DNA from: Acidobacteriaceae bacterium
Lineage (GTDB): Bacteria; Acidobacteriota; Terriglobia; Terriglobales; Acidobacteriaceae
Length of the DNA: 17,613 bases
Assembly (NCBI GenBank): GCA_030049955.1
Contig: JASIJX010000355.1
Location: forward strand, 1 to 17,613
Direction of reading: 5' to 3'
The notes under the pieces are model-generated. The model saw only the letters and a program-made list of their open reading frames with translations. It was not told where the DNA came from and did no database searches. The position numbers were made by a program, and so were the translations under genes. Shown one piece after another: positions 7,557 to 14,760 of the stretch. Numbering within the stretch: position 1 is the first letter of the stretch; the number at the start of each line of letters is the position of its first letter.

Positions 7557-9213
7557 TGGCTACCTCTATTTGTTGATGGCGCTCAAACCAATCGTAGTCG
7601 TAAGCTTCGTGATCCATGATCGGAATTTCCGGAAAGTTCTCGGTGAGTGGCGGCGACTGCGTTTGCCACTCGAGGCCGGTGGCCTGCCAGGGATTGTCGC
7701 CGGCGATTTCCCCGTACTTAAGCGACCAGGTGAGGTACAGGATAGGCAGCAGGTAGCCTATACCGAGCACCGTCGCACCGGCGGTCGAAAAGACGTTCAG
7801 CACCTGGAACTCCGGTGGGTAGGCGGCGTAACGGCGCGGCATGCCGAGGGTGCCCAGGATGAACTGCGGGAAGAAGGTCAGGTTGAAGCCGATGAACGTG
7901 GTTAACGCGGCAAGCTGCGAGATCTTTTCCGGGTACATGCGGCCGGTCCATTTGGGCCACCAGAAGTGAATGCCCGAGAGGAAGGCCATAAGCATGCCGC
8001 CGACCATCACGAAGTGGAAGTGCGCGACGACGAAGTAGGTCTCGGTAAGGTGGATGTCGGTGCCGGTAGAGGCGAGGAAGACGCCGGTCAGACCGCCGAT
8101 GGTGAACAACCCCATGAAACCAATGGAGTAGAGCATCGGAGTTTCGAAGGTGATCGAACCCTTGTAGAGCGTGAAGGACCAGTTGAAGATCTTGATGGCC
8201 GAGGGCACCGCGACCAGCATGGTCATGAGCGAGAAGACCAGCGAGGAGTAGTTGGAGATGCCCATAATAAACATGTGATGCGCCCAAACGAAGAAACCGA
8301 AGACGGCGATGGCCACCGAGGAGAAAGCGACAGCCGTGTAACCGAAGACGCGCTTGCGGCTGAAGGTGGATACGACCTCGGAAATCACGCCCATGCCGGG
8401 CAGAATCATGATGTAGACGGCGGGGTGCGAGTAGAACCAGAACAGGTGCTGGAAGAGGAGCGGATCGCCGCCTTTGGCGGGATCGAAGACGCCGATGCCG
8501 ACTGTGCGCTCGAGCACGACGAGGACCAGGGTGATGGCCAGAACGGGCGTGCCCAGCACCATGAGGATCGAAGCCGCGTAGTTCGACCAGACAAAGAGCG
8601 GCAGCCGGAACCAGGTCATGCCCGGGCAGCGCATCTTGTGGATGGTGACGATAAAGTTCAGGCCGGTGAAGATGGAGCTGAATCCGGCTACGAATACTGC
8701 AAGACCCGCCGAAACCACGTGAGTGTTCAGGTAGTGCGTGGAGAGCGGCGTGGTAAAGGTCCAGCCGGTGTCGACGCCGCCGGTGGCCATGGTGTAGATC
8801 ATCATGCCGCCGGCGAGAATGTAGAGATACCAGCTGAGCAGGTTGATCTTAGGCAGTGCCAGGTCCTTGGCGCCCACCATCATGGGCATGAGGAAGTTGC
8901 CCAGCGTGGCCGGCACCGATGGCACCAGGAAAAAGAAGACCATGATCAGGCCGTGCATGGAGAACACCTTGTTATAGGTGTCTGCGGCCAGCAGGTCGCT
9001 CTGCGGCGTGAGCAGTTCCAGGCGGATGAGACCGGCAAGAGCGCCGCCGATGAAGAAGAAGAACGTAATGGAAATCAGGTAGAGCGTGGCGATGCGCTTG
9101 TGGTCGCCCGTGAGCAGCCAGCTGAGCAGACCGTTTTCCTTGGTCAGGAAGTTCATTTTCGGAATCCTGGCCGTGGACTGATCGGGAAGACTGACGATGG
9201 TGGCAGTGCTCAT
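7549..9213 (-). CDS. coxA: Cytochrome c oxidase subunit I, A2-type haem-copper oxidase
   Basis: Catalytic subunit (554 aa, about 12 membrane helices) that reduces oxygen to water and pumps protons. Visible ligands are His87 and His400 (low-spin haem), His398 (haem a3), and His263, His312 and His313 (CuB), with Tyr267 as the His-Tyr cross-link partner. The helix VI motif is FYSHPAVY (260-267). The usual Glu of HPEVY is absent and the Tyr-Ser pair of A2-type oxidases is present. PSAIKIFNW keeps the K-channel Lys341. By hand alignment the D-channel entry Asp is replaced (around Val167). ATG 9213 overlaps the coxB stop as ATGA and has a strong GGAGGTGA six bases upstream. An alternative symbol is ctaD. 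Confidence 0.98.
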   Translation of the reverse strand: MSTATIVSLPDQSTARIPKMNFLTKENGLLSWLLTGDHKRIATLYLISITFFFFIGGALAGLIRLELLTPQSDLLAADTYNKVFSMHGLIMVFFFLVPSVPATLGNFLMPMMVGAKDLALPKINLLSWYLYILAGGMMIYTMATGGVDTGWTFTTPLSTHYLNTHVVSAGLAVFVAGFSSIFTGLNFIVTIHKMRCPGMTWFRLPLFVWSNYAASILMVLGTPVLAITLVLVVLERTVGIGVFDPAKGGDPLLFQHLFWFYSHPAVYIMILPGMGVISEVVSTFSRKRVFGYTAVAFSSVAIAVFGFFVWAHHMFIMGISNYSSLVFSLMTMLVAVPSAIKIFNWSFTLYKGSITFETPMLYSIGFMGLFTIGGLTGVFLASTGTDIHLTETYFVVAHFHFVMVGGMLMAFLSGIHFWWPKWTGRMYPEKISQLAALTTFIGFNLTFFPQFILGTLGMPRRYAAYPPEFQVLNVFSTAGATVLGIGYLLPILYLTWSLKYGEIAGDNPWQATGLEWQTQSPPLTENFPEIPIMDHEAYDYDWFERHQQIEVASV

Positions 9214-10283
9214 TGCTTCACCTCCCCTGGCGCGGCAGAGTTGCCAAGCGGCGCCGGTTTGCCCGCGTTCTCGGGGGGCAGTTGGGTCGTATTCAGGGTC
9301 TGCTGGAGACGGTAATCCGAGTTCAGATTCTTAATGTATTCGACCAGGGCGATGACGCCATCTTCGCTGACCTGGCCCTGGTAGGTGGGCATGATGGGCG
9401 CATATCCCTGGGTGACGTTCTCGGAGGGATTCAGGATGGCCTGGCGCAGGAACGCCTCGTCCACCGTGACCGTTTGTCCGTTGGAGAGCGTCAGGTGCGA
9501 ACCATAAACACTCGTGAGGTTCGGTCCGCGTGCTTCAGGCGTGGCGTTGTGGCAAGCGTTGCAGCTCAAGCTGGCGAAGAGGCGCTCGCCGTTCTGGGCC
9601 AGCGAGTTGCCGCTGGTGGACGCATCCAGCCACTTCTTGAAGTCGTCGGGCGTCATCACCACCACGTCGCCGATCATCTGCGAGTGGTTGGTGCCGCAGT
9701 ATTGCGTACAGAACAGGTGATAGGTGCCCGGCTCGGTAGCTTCAAACCACACGGTGGTGTAGCGTCCGGGGATGGCTTCGCGCTTCACGCGGAAGGCGGG
9801 AATCGAGAAGCTGTGGAAGACGTCCTGCGAGATGAGGGTGAGCTGCACGGCGCGGCCGGTAGGCACGTGGAGCGCGTCGATCTCATGCTGGCCGCCGGGA
9901 TGCTCGGCCTTCCACATCCACTGCTTGCCGACGACGTAGATGTTCATGGCGTTGGCCGGCGGCGTGTAGATGCGGAAGTAGAGCAGCGAGCCCCAGACGA
10001 ACATGATCAGGAACAGGCCCAGCGGGATGATGGTCCACGTGGCTTCGAGCAGCGTGGAGCCCTCGATCTGGGTGGCTTGCGGATTGCGCTTCTTGTGGTA
10101 GAGCAGCGAGAAGCTGACGATCAGCAGGATGACAAGGGTCAGTCCCACCAGGCTCACCAGAACCATAAAGAAAAAGAGCGCGTCTGCCTCGGGCGCGATC
10201 TTCGACGCCTCAGGCGGAAAGAGCGGGAAGTGGGTCAACCACTTCTCGAAAAACTGCCACAGAACTGGACTGATGTAGTTCAT
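9210..10283 (-). CDS. coxB: Cytochrome c oxidase subunit II with fused cytochrome c (caa3 type)
   Basis: Electron-entry subunit, 357 aa. Two membrane helices (about 36-62 and 83-103) anchor a periplasmic cupredoxin domain with a complete CuA set: His157, then Cys192, Cys196, His200 and Met203 in [12 protein letters not shown]. The usual Glu of the CuA loop is Gln194 (a backbone ligand position). A fused class I cytochrome c domain follows, with CNACH at 241-245 and probable Met ligand 298 in PIMPTYQGQ. The fusion lets the oxidase take electrons without a soluble cytochrome. ATG 10283 is four bases after the SCO1 stop; AAAGGA abuts the ATG and AAGGTGA lies 12 bases upstream, an unusual spacing. 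An alternative symbol is ctaC. Confidence 0.98.
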   Translation of the reverse strand: MNYISPVLWQFFEKWLTHFPLFPPEASKIAPEADALFFFMVLVSLVGLTLVILLIVSFSLLYHKKRNPQATQIEGSTLLEATWTIIPLGLFLIMFVWGSLLYFRIYTPPANAMNIYVVGKQWMWKAEHPGGQHEIDALHVPTGRAVQLTLISQDVFHSFSIPAFRVKREAIPGRYTTVWFEATEPGTYHLFCTQYCGTNHSQMIGDVVVMTPDDFKKWLDASTSGNSLAQNGERLFASLSCNACHNATPEARGPNLTSVYGSHLTLSNGQTVTVDEAFLRQAILNPSENVTQGYAPIMPTYQGQVSEDGVIALVEYIKNLNSDYRLQQTLNTTQLPPENAGKPAPLGNSAAPGEVKQ

Positions 10284-10287
10284 TCCT

Positions 10288-11199
10288 TTATCCGTTCACC
10301 TTGTTTCCTGTCCCATGCGTGTTAGCCGCCACGCGAGCCTCGCGGTAATCCTTGCGCAGCATGATGAACATGAACCCGCCGAGGAGTACCAGCGTAAGCG
10401 CCCCGCCCAGTTGCACCACGCGCGCGACGATCAGCGAGTGGGTGTTGGTGGTGGGGTCGTAGTGGTAGCAATAGGTGAGTATATTGTCCACCGGAGAGCC
10501 GATGCGGTTCGACGACGCTTCGTCGAGGCCGAGCAGCAGATCTTTGGGCGAGTATTCGACGCCCATGTAGTACTGGGCCAGCTTGCCGTCGGGCGTGACG
10601 ATCTGGATAGAGCTGGCGTGAGCGAACTGCACCAGATTCGTGCCCGGCACCTTGAGCTTGACGTAGCGGAAGCCGACCGCCTGCGTGAGCGCGTCGATGT
10701 TGGGCTGCGTTCCGGTGAGGAAGTGCCAGCCGTTGGCCGTTTCCGGCTTGCCGTAGCGCTTGAGATAGGTGCGCTTTTTGGCGGCAGCGAGATCCGTACC
10801 TTCAGAGGGATCGATGCTGACGACGATGATGCTGAAGTCCTTGCCCGGGGTGAAGTTCACCATCTCGAGAGCGCTGGTGAGGCCGTCGAGCTCCTCGGAG
10901 CAGAGCATGGGGCAGCGGTAGTAAACCAGCGCAAGGATGGCCGGCTTTTTGCCGAAGTAGTTCGCCAGGGCTACCTGATGGCCAGCATCGTCGGTAAAGG
11001 TGAGGTTGAGCGGCAGCTGCGTATTGAGGCGCTGCTCGATGCCTACGCCGTTCAGCAGCGAGGGCGCCTGGTCGGACGTGCCTTCGCTTTTATCGCCGTA
11101 GCTCGAAACCTGCGCAGAGAGCGAAGCGGAGAGGCAGAGAACGCCGAGCGCGACGGCGATGCCGCGCCACTGTTTTCGAATTTTGTCGGTGCAGCTCAT
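10288..11199 (-). CDS. SCO1/SenC-family copper chaperone for cytochrome oxidase
   Basis: A 303-aa thioredoxin-fold protein thought to load copper into the CuA site of subunit II. The N-terminus has a signal peptide (IAVALGVLCLSASLSAQ, about residues 14-30). The copper site is visible as CPMLC (Cys96, Cys100) and His194 in FAHASSIQIV, as in SCO1 proteins. A C-terminal membrane helix at about 262-285 (VVQLGGALTLVLLGGFMFIM) is an extra feature that would anchor the protein. It lies four bases before coxB, in the expected place for a caa3 cluster. ATG 11199 is preceded by GGGAG and by a perfect hairpin 21-36 bases upstream. Confidence 0.93.
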   Translation of the reverse strand: MSCTDKIRKQWRGIAVALGVLCLSASLSAQVSSYGDKSEGTSDQAPSLLNGVGIEQRLNTQLPLNLTFTDDAGHQVALANYFGKKPAILALVYYRCPMLCSEELDGLTSALEMVNFTPGKDFSIIVVSIDPSEGTDLAAAKKRTYLKRYGKPETANGWHFLTGTQPNIDALTQAVGFRYVKLKVPGTNLVQFAHASSIQIVTPDGKLAQYYMGVEYSPKDLLLGLDEASSNRIGSPVDNILTYCYHYDPTTNTHSLIVARVVQLGGALTLVLLGGFMFIMLRKDYREARVAANTHGTGNKVNG

Positions 11200-11219
11200 C
11201 TGTCTCTCTGCTCCCTTCC

Positions 11220-11235
11220 GCGCCCGTTCGGGCGC
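11220..11235. repeat. Perfect palindrome in the leader of the SCO1-cox genes
   Basis: GCGCCCG, spacer TT, CGGGCGC: seven-base arms with a two-base centre, ending about 20 bases upstream of the SCO1 start codon and beside its ribosome binding site. If transcribed it would form a tight hairpin in the leader. Confidence 0.6.
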
Positions 11236-11252
11236 TAGTCTTGCTGCCGGGC

Positions 11253-11268
11253 CGGGGCTAAAGCCCCG
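11253..11268. repeat. Perfect palindrome CGGGGCT-AA-AGCCCCG
   Basis: Seven-base arms around a two-base centre, 17 bases from the previous palindrome. This type of sequence recurs in acidobacterial intergenic DNA in my general knowledge; copy number in this genome cannot be judged here. Confidence 0.6.
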
Positions 11269-11284
11269 AACAATTTAAGGTCAA

Positions 11285-11400
11285 CCTTGTGGCACGGCTG
11301 AAGCCGTGCCCTTTCAAAACTTCCGCTTCTTTACTTCCACTTCCTTTTGGCACGGGTAAAATTGTGCCCTTTCAAAGCCGTTCTTTTGTTACTCCACGCC
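11285..11400. repeat. Two tandem ~58-bp units with GGCAC...GTGCC palindromic core
   Basis: Segments 11285-11318 and 11343-11376 (34 bp each, offset 58) agree at 28 of 34 positions. Both read CCTTnTGGCACGG at the left and GTGCCCTTTCAAA at the right. The first has a perfect core (GGCACGGCT, GA, AGCCGTGCC at 11291-11310). Five of the six mismatches fall in the core and break the palindrome in the second unit. Pyrimidine-rich tails (CTTCC/ACTCC-like) extend each unit to about 58 bp. The second unit runs into the last codons of the 222-aa gene, which ends at 11389. Confidence 0.6.
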
Positions 11401-12057
11401 TGCCTTGCCTGAGCCCGGTTGGTCGCCGACCTGGTTGCCCTCGACCGCGGGCAACTCCTGCTCGTACGCGGTGCGGGCAAATCCATCGGTCAACGGCGCC
11501 GTGACCACCTGCGGCGTGTCGCCGGTCATCAGCGGCTCAGTCTGCGATGGCGGAGCCACGGGCAGGCCGCGCTGCGCGATCAGCTCCATGGCACGCTCGA
11601 TCGGGATCCTCACCTTGCCCTGCTGCTGATTCACCCACGAGTAGTGGTCGAGCAGCAGGTCCTCGCGCTGATGCAGGTCGGCCAGATCTTGATTGCCGTC
11701 GTCCGTTTGCAGGCGCGGAGTGGGGAAGGTCTGCGTCAGCTCGGCCACCTTGTTCTGCATCTCCGGAGCCGAGGGCATATTGCCCAACTGGCGGATGTCG
11801 ACGGTCTTGGTCCACTTGTTCGTGGGGCCGTCCTCGCGGTTGAGGCGCGCATTGATGACCTTGCCGATGCCGTAGCAGAGCACCGCCGTGACTACTACGA
11901 AGATGCCGAGCGAAACCATGAACACGATGATGCCCGTGATCTTGACGTCGCTGGTCTCGTAGCCGGCCGAGACATCGACGGCTTCCGGCTCGCGGCCGCC
12001 GGGAATGTGCCCGGGCAGCCGGCCGCCGTCGGGAAATTCGTCCTTACGCGATGGCAT
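11389..12057 (-). CDS. Uncharacterised single-helix protein of the act/cox cluster (222 aa)
   Basis: I do not know a named function. The protein has a polar N-terminus of about 38 residues, one strong membrane helix at about 40-66 (ITGIIVFMVSLGIFVVVTAVL), and a periplasmic-looking domain. That domain holds LADLHQREDLLLDHYSWVNQ (125-144) and GKVRIPIERAMELIAQRGLP (147-166), then a Pro/Thr-rich, disordered-looking tail. There are no Cys pairs, haem motifs or His clusters beyond the helix. The gene overlaps actF by 14 bases, with GGAG about nine bases before ATG 12057, so it is coupled to the complex III genes. The position suggests an accessory subunit, assembly factor or bridge between complex III and the oxidase. 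That role is inferred only from location and topology. Confidence 0.85.
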   Translation of the reverse strand: MPSRKDEFPDGGRLPGHIPGGREPEAVDVSAGYETSDVKITGIIVFMVSLGIFVVVTAVLCYGIGKVINARLNREDGPTNKWTKTVDIRQLGNMPSAPEMQNKVAELTQTFPTPRLQTDDGNQDLADLHQREDLLLDHYSWVNQQQGKVRIPIERAMELIAQRGLPVAPPSQTEPLMTGDTPQVVTAPLTDGFARTAYEQELPAVEGNQVGDQPGSGKAGVE

Positions 12058-13339
12058 GTTCAGGCTCCAGAATCTCCGCCAGATGCGGATCGTTAACTTG
12101 CACCAGCGGCCGCTTCTTCAACTGCGTGCAGAAGTACGCCACCCAGAAGGCCGTCATGGCCACCGGCACGGCGATGTACTCGAGGATGCCCCAGCTGAAG
12201 TGCAGATTGCGCGCCGCGTCCTTGAAGTTCGGCTCGATGAGCCAGAACAGGTTGAAGGCCACGGCGAAGATCATGAACTGGCAGACGCGCGTCAGCCGCT
12301 TCTTGTTGCGCTTAAGGTCGCGCGACAGCAGCATGGTGAACGGCACGAGCCAGTGGAAGATGAAGTCGAGGGTAATGATGACGCCCCAGCCGCCGCGGAT
12401 GCGATCGAGATACCAGTTGATCTCGCCCGGCAGGTTGCCCGACCAGATGATGAGGAACTGGCCGAAGGTGAGATAGATATTGAGCATCACGAAAGCGAAG
12501 GCCAGCTTGCCGAGATCGTGCTGCTCGGTCTGGCGAAGGATGGTCTTGAACGGCTCGGCCTTGGACAGCGCGAGCGCCACGATGATCCCGAAGGCCAGCA
12601 CCATGAAGCCCTGCTCGACCAGGTAGAGCAGGCCGTAGACGGTCGAGAACCAGGTCACATCCATCGACATGATCCAGTAGATGGAGCAGGCCGTCATGAG
12701 AACGGAGTAAACCACGATTCCGGGACCGCTGATGTTCTCAAACTTCTTGATCCAGTAGGGCGTCGTCTCCGGTCCCTGCCGGTCGCGCCTGAGGCCCATG
12801 GAATTCAGCCGCAGGGCATAAAACGCCCAGATTGCGAAGCAGAACAGGCTCACGGCCCAGAATGCGTGGATATTGAGCATGGGCCGCTTAAAGGCGATGC
12901 AGTGAGCCTGAATTTCGGTGATGAGCCCGGAGTGGAACGCGGCCTCAGGATCGGCGATTCTGGCCCAGAGATAAAGCCGCTTCATGAAGATGCCGATGAC
13001 GAGCCAGTAGAGGACGATGAGCGGCCAGGTGCGGCTCATGGCCTCGAAAGGCCGGCGCAGCAACAGGCCCCACTTGCCGCCCGAGCAGTACTGCACCATC
13101 AGCATGGTCAGGCCGCCGATGGCGAATCCCCAGGTGAGCGTAGTGCCGAGGGTCCAGGCACGCAGAAAATGATCCCAGCCCAGATGCTCGGGATCGACCG
13201 CCTGAGCCACAAACGCCAGAATCACGGCGAGAATCGAGAAGATCACTCCAACGCCCAGCGCGCGATTCCGCCAGCCGTCTACGAAAGCCGGCGCGCTGAG
13301 ATCGGCGGGGAGCTGTTTCGCGTGAGAAGGTTGAGCCAT
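12044..13339 (-). CDS. actF: Alternative complex III membrane subunit ActF (NrfD-like)
   Basis: A 431-aa polytopic membrane protein, about ten helices, of the NrfD/PsrC-related fold. It is homologous to ActC and sits beside it in the quinol:cytochrome c/oxidase oxidoreductase. Hydrophobic segments include ALGVGVIFSILAVILAFVAQ (~27-46), TWGFAIGGLTMLMVQY, WPLIVLYWLVIGIFM, LNIHAFWAVSLFCFAIWAFY and FMIFAVAFNLFWLIEP. Motifs such as WDHFLRAWTLGTTLTWGFAI and VTWFSTVYGLLYLVEQGFM fit ActF. ATG 13339 lies 12 bases after the actE stop with AAGGA in between. The stop is overlapped by the next gene. Confidence 0.93.
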   Translation of the reverse strand: MAQPSHAKQLPADLSAPAFVDGWRNRALGVGVIFSILAVILAFVAQAVDPEHLGWDHFLRAWTLGTTLTWGFAIGGLTMLMVQYCSGGKWGLLLRRPFEAMSRTWPLIVLYWLVIGIFMKRLYLWARIADPEAAFHSGLITEIQAHCIAFKRPMLNIHAFWAVSLFCFAIWAFYALRLNSMGLRRDRQGPETTPYWIKKFENISGPGIVVYSVLMTACSIYWIMSMDVTWFSTVYGLLYLVEQGFMVLAFGIIVALALSKAEPFKTILRQTEQHDLGKLAFAFVMLNIYLTFGQFLIIWSGNLPGEINWYLDRIRGGWGVIITLDFIFHWLVPFTMLLSRDLKRNKKRLTRVCQFMIFAVAFNLFWLIEPNFKDAARNLHFSWGILEYIAVPVAMTAFWVAYFCTQLKKRPLVQVNDPHLAEILEPEHAIA

Positions 13340-13351
13340 TCCGTGAAATCC

Positions 13352-14218
13352 TTACTTCGCCGCCGCGGCGGGCGTTTTGGTTGCTGGGATCAAGAACTTG
13401 GGGTCTGCCTGGTTAGCCGGAGCCATGGCTGGCGAGCCTTCGCTGGTCACCGGTTTATTGGCTTCGACTGCGGTCGTGGGCAGCACCCACGGTTCGGCAT
13501 CGCTCTCGGGCAGTCCCTGCTCGCGGGCGATCTCCTTGAGGTCGTGTATCTGCACGCCGGCGGGAACGTCCTGCGTGGTGGCCGCCTGGCTGAGCTGCAG
13601 CGCGCGGATATATGCCGCCACGGCCCAGCGATCGGCGGGCGTAAGCTGCGCCGAATAATCGGGCATGGCGCCGTAGCCGTGCGTCATCACATAAAAGTAG
13701 TGCGAAATGGGCTGCGACATGCGCACCTGGTCATGAAGATTGCCGGCCGGCTTGTAGCCGCGCATCACAATCTCGCCCAGGCCGTTGCCAACACGCGAGT
13801 GGCAGGGCGTGCAGTAGATATTGAAGCGCTCCTGGCCGCGGCGCAGAACATCCATGGTCACCGGGAAAGGCATCAGGTTCTGCTCTTCCCTGTAGCCGTT
13901 GGGGCCCTGGACGACGCCGGTGTAGAAGTAGCTGTCTTCGTCTCCCTGGCCGCGGGCCACGGTGTCCACAACCTGCGGACGTGCGCTGCGGTGGTCGGCG
14001 AAGAAGGTGGTGCCGCGCTGCGGAATCATCTTGGGCTCGTTGTGCATGTCCTGGCGGCAGCCGGTGGCGAAGAGCATGGCGGCGAGGCTGGAGATGGCGA
14101 GAGCGCGAGCGGCGAGCTGTTGTGCTTTTCCGCCGTTTCCGCAAAGAACGCGGAACGGATGAGGCACTTGATTCCCGTGCTCCCGTGCTCCCTTGTTCCT
14201 TTGTTCCCTGTTCTGCAT
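13352..14218 (-). CDS. actE: Alternative complex III monohaem cytochrome c lipoprotein ActE
   Basis: A 288-aa membrane-anchored cytochrome c of the Act complex. A lipobox FATGC at residues 50-54 follows a hydrophobic stretch (ALAISSLAAMLF). One haem site CTPCH (136-140) is present, with probable Met185 ligand in GYGAMPDYSAQL. The start overlaps the actD stop (TAATG), and GGAGGTGGAG just upstream supports ATG 14218 over a GTG at codon 18. This gives an unusually long leader of about 35 residues before the hydrophobic core. That leader begins MQNREQRNKGAREHGN, encoded by an octamer tandem repeat. The protein is a likely electron carrier from the complex towards the caa3 oxidase. Confidence 0.94.
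   Translation of the reverse strand: MQNREQRNKGAREHGNQVPHPFRVLCGNGGKAQQLAARALAISSLAAMLFATGCRQDMHNEPKMIPQRGTTFFADHRSARPQVVDTVARGQGDEDSYFYTGVVQGPNGYREEQNLMPFPVTMDVLRRGQERFNIYCTPCHSRVGNGLGEIVMRGYKPAGNLHDQVRMSQPISHYFYVMTHGYGAMPDYSAQLTPADRWAVAAYIRALQLSQAATTQDVPAGVQIHDLKEIAREQGLPESDAEPWVLPTTAVEANKPVTSEGSPAMAPANQADPKFLIPATKTPAAAAK
14133..14158 (-). repeat. Inverted repeat within the actE leader codons
   Basis: Plus-strand CCGTTTCCGC and GCGGAACGG (one-base bulge) flank a seven-base centre. The transcript would form a hairpin about 60-85 bases after the actE start, between the octamer repeat and the signal peptide core. It is within coding sequence, so it may simply be part of the inserted repeat. 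Confidence 0.4.
14169..14208 (-). repeat. Octamer tandem repeat at the start of actE
   Basis: Read on the minus strand, five successive octamers are GGGAACAA, AGGAACAA, GGGAGCAC, GGGAGCAC and GGGAATCA. Since eight is not a multiple of three, the encoded residues vary (REQRNKGAREHGN). A degenerate relative lies in the coxC-coxD gap at 6732-6763 in the same orientation relative to the genes. Confidence 0.65.
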
Positions 14219-14760
14219 TAGTACTCCACCTCCACCACCGAAACCGGCTTGAAGGACTCGAGGTAGTTCCTCGACTGCACCAGATCAAACTTGGGATCGA
14301 GCGACTCGAGGCAGAGGAAAAATTTGTCGACCGTTGCGCCGTCGCGGAAGTTGGGTGCATTGAAAAGCGGATGGTAGAGCGACGGCAGGCCGTTGAGCGC
14401 AAGCATGCCGAAACCCGCCGACAGGCCCGCCCACAGAATGGTCCACTCGTAGGCAGGCACGACGAATGCCGGCCAGGAGTAGAGCGGACGCCCGGCGATA
14501 TCGAGCGGGTAGGCCAGCACCGAGATCCAGGTCTCGAGCGCAAACATGGCTGCGCCGCCCATGAGGCCGCCGATGAGGCAGAGGAGCGGCACCTTGTTGC
14601 GGTGGAAACCGATGGCCTCCGCCGCTTCCTCGATCGGGATGGGCGAGTAGCAGTCGAGGCGGCGCCAGCCGTCGTGGTAGGCCTGCCGTGCGGCCCTTAC
14701 CAGGTCGCCCGGCGTTTCGAATTCGGCCAGCAGGCCGTAGGTTCCTTCGCGCGGGGGCAT
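14218..14760 (-). CDS. actD: Alternative complex III subunit ActD (DUF3341 family)
   Basis: A 180-aa membrane subunit of the Act complex. The cytoplasmic N-terminus MPPREGTYGLLAEFETPGDL and the motif DGWRRLDCYSPIPIEEAAEAI are typical of the DUF3341 family. Two membrane helices follow at about 55-77 and 95-117. A C-terminal soluble part contains FRDGATVDKFFLCLE and YLESFKPVSVVEVE. ATG 14760 is chosen because it overlaps the actC stop as TAATG and has GGAGGT nine bases upstream. A longer reading from 14940 would lie inside actC in a wrong frame. It probably stabilises the complex between ActC and ActF; it has no cofactor motif. Confidence 0.93.
   Translation of the reverse strand: MPPREGTYGLLAEFETPGDLVRAARQAYHDGWRRLDCYSPIPIEEAAEAIGFHRNKVPLLCLIGGLMGGAAMFALETWISVLAYPLDIAGRPLYSWPAFVVPAYEWTILWAGLSAGFGMLALNGLPSLYHPLFNAPNFRDGATVDKFFLCLESLDPKFDLVQSRNYLESFKPVSVVEVEY

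Noticed and set aside
7966..9315. Long plus-strand open frame (449 codons) opposite coxA and coxB
   Set aside because: It lies antisense to two unmistakable oxidase genes. Its protein is rich in Glu, Asp, His, Gly and Arg as expected from the complement of membrane-protein codons, and shows no family motif.
11270..11284. TTGACC on the minus strand as a -35 box for the SCO1-cox genes
   Set aside because: The expected -10 place falls in the CGGGGCT palindrome with only TTAGCC, so a sigma-70-type promoter is not supported.
11220..11400. CRISPR array
   Set aside because: Only two related 34-bp units with a 58-bp period, diverged in their centre, with pyrimidine-rich similar spacers and no cas genes; this is a tandem repeat, not a CRISPR.
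14165..14167. GTG at codon 18 as the real actE start, which would exclude the octamer repeat from the protein
   Set aside because: GGAGGTGGAG correctly spaced before ATG 14218 and the TAATG overlap with actD are stronger evidence. The GTG has only a weak GGGA upstream. It remains a minor alternative.
12005..14221. Very long plus-strand open frame (738 codons) opposite actF and actE
   Set aside because: Mirror of actF/actE codon bias in GC-rich DNA. The product is charged and low in complexity, with no recognisable domain, and both sense genes carry clear motifs.
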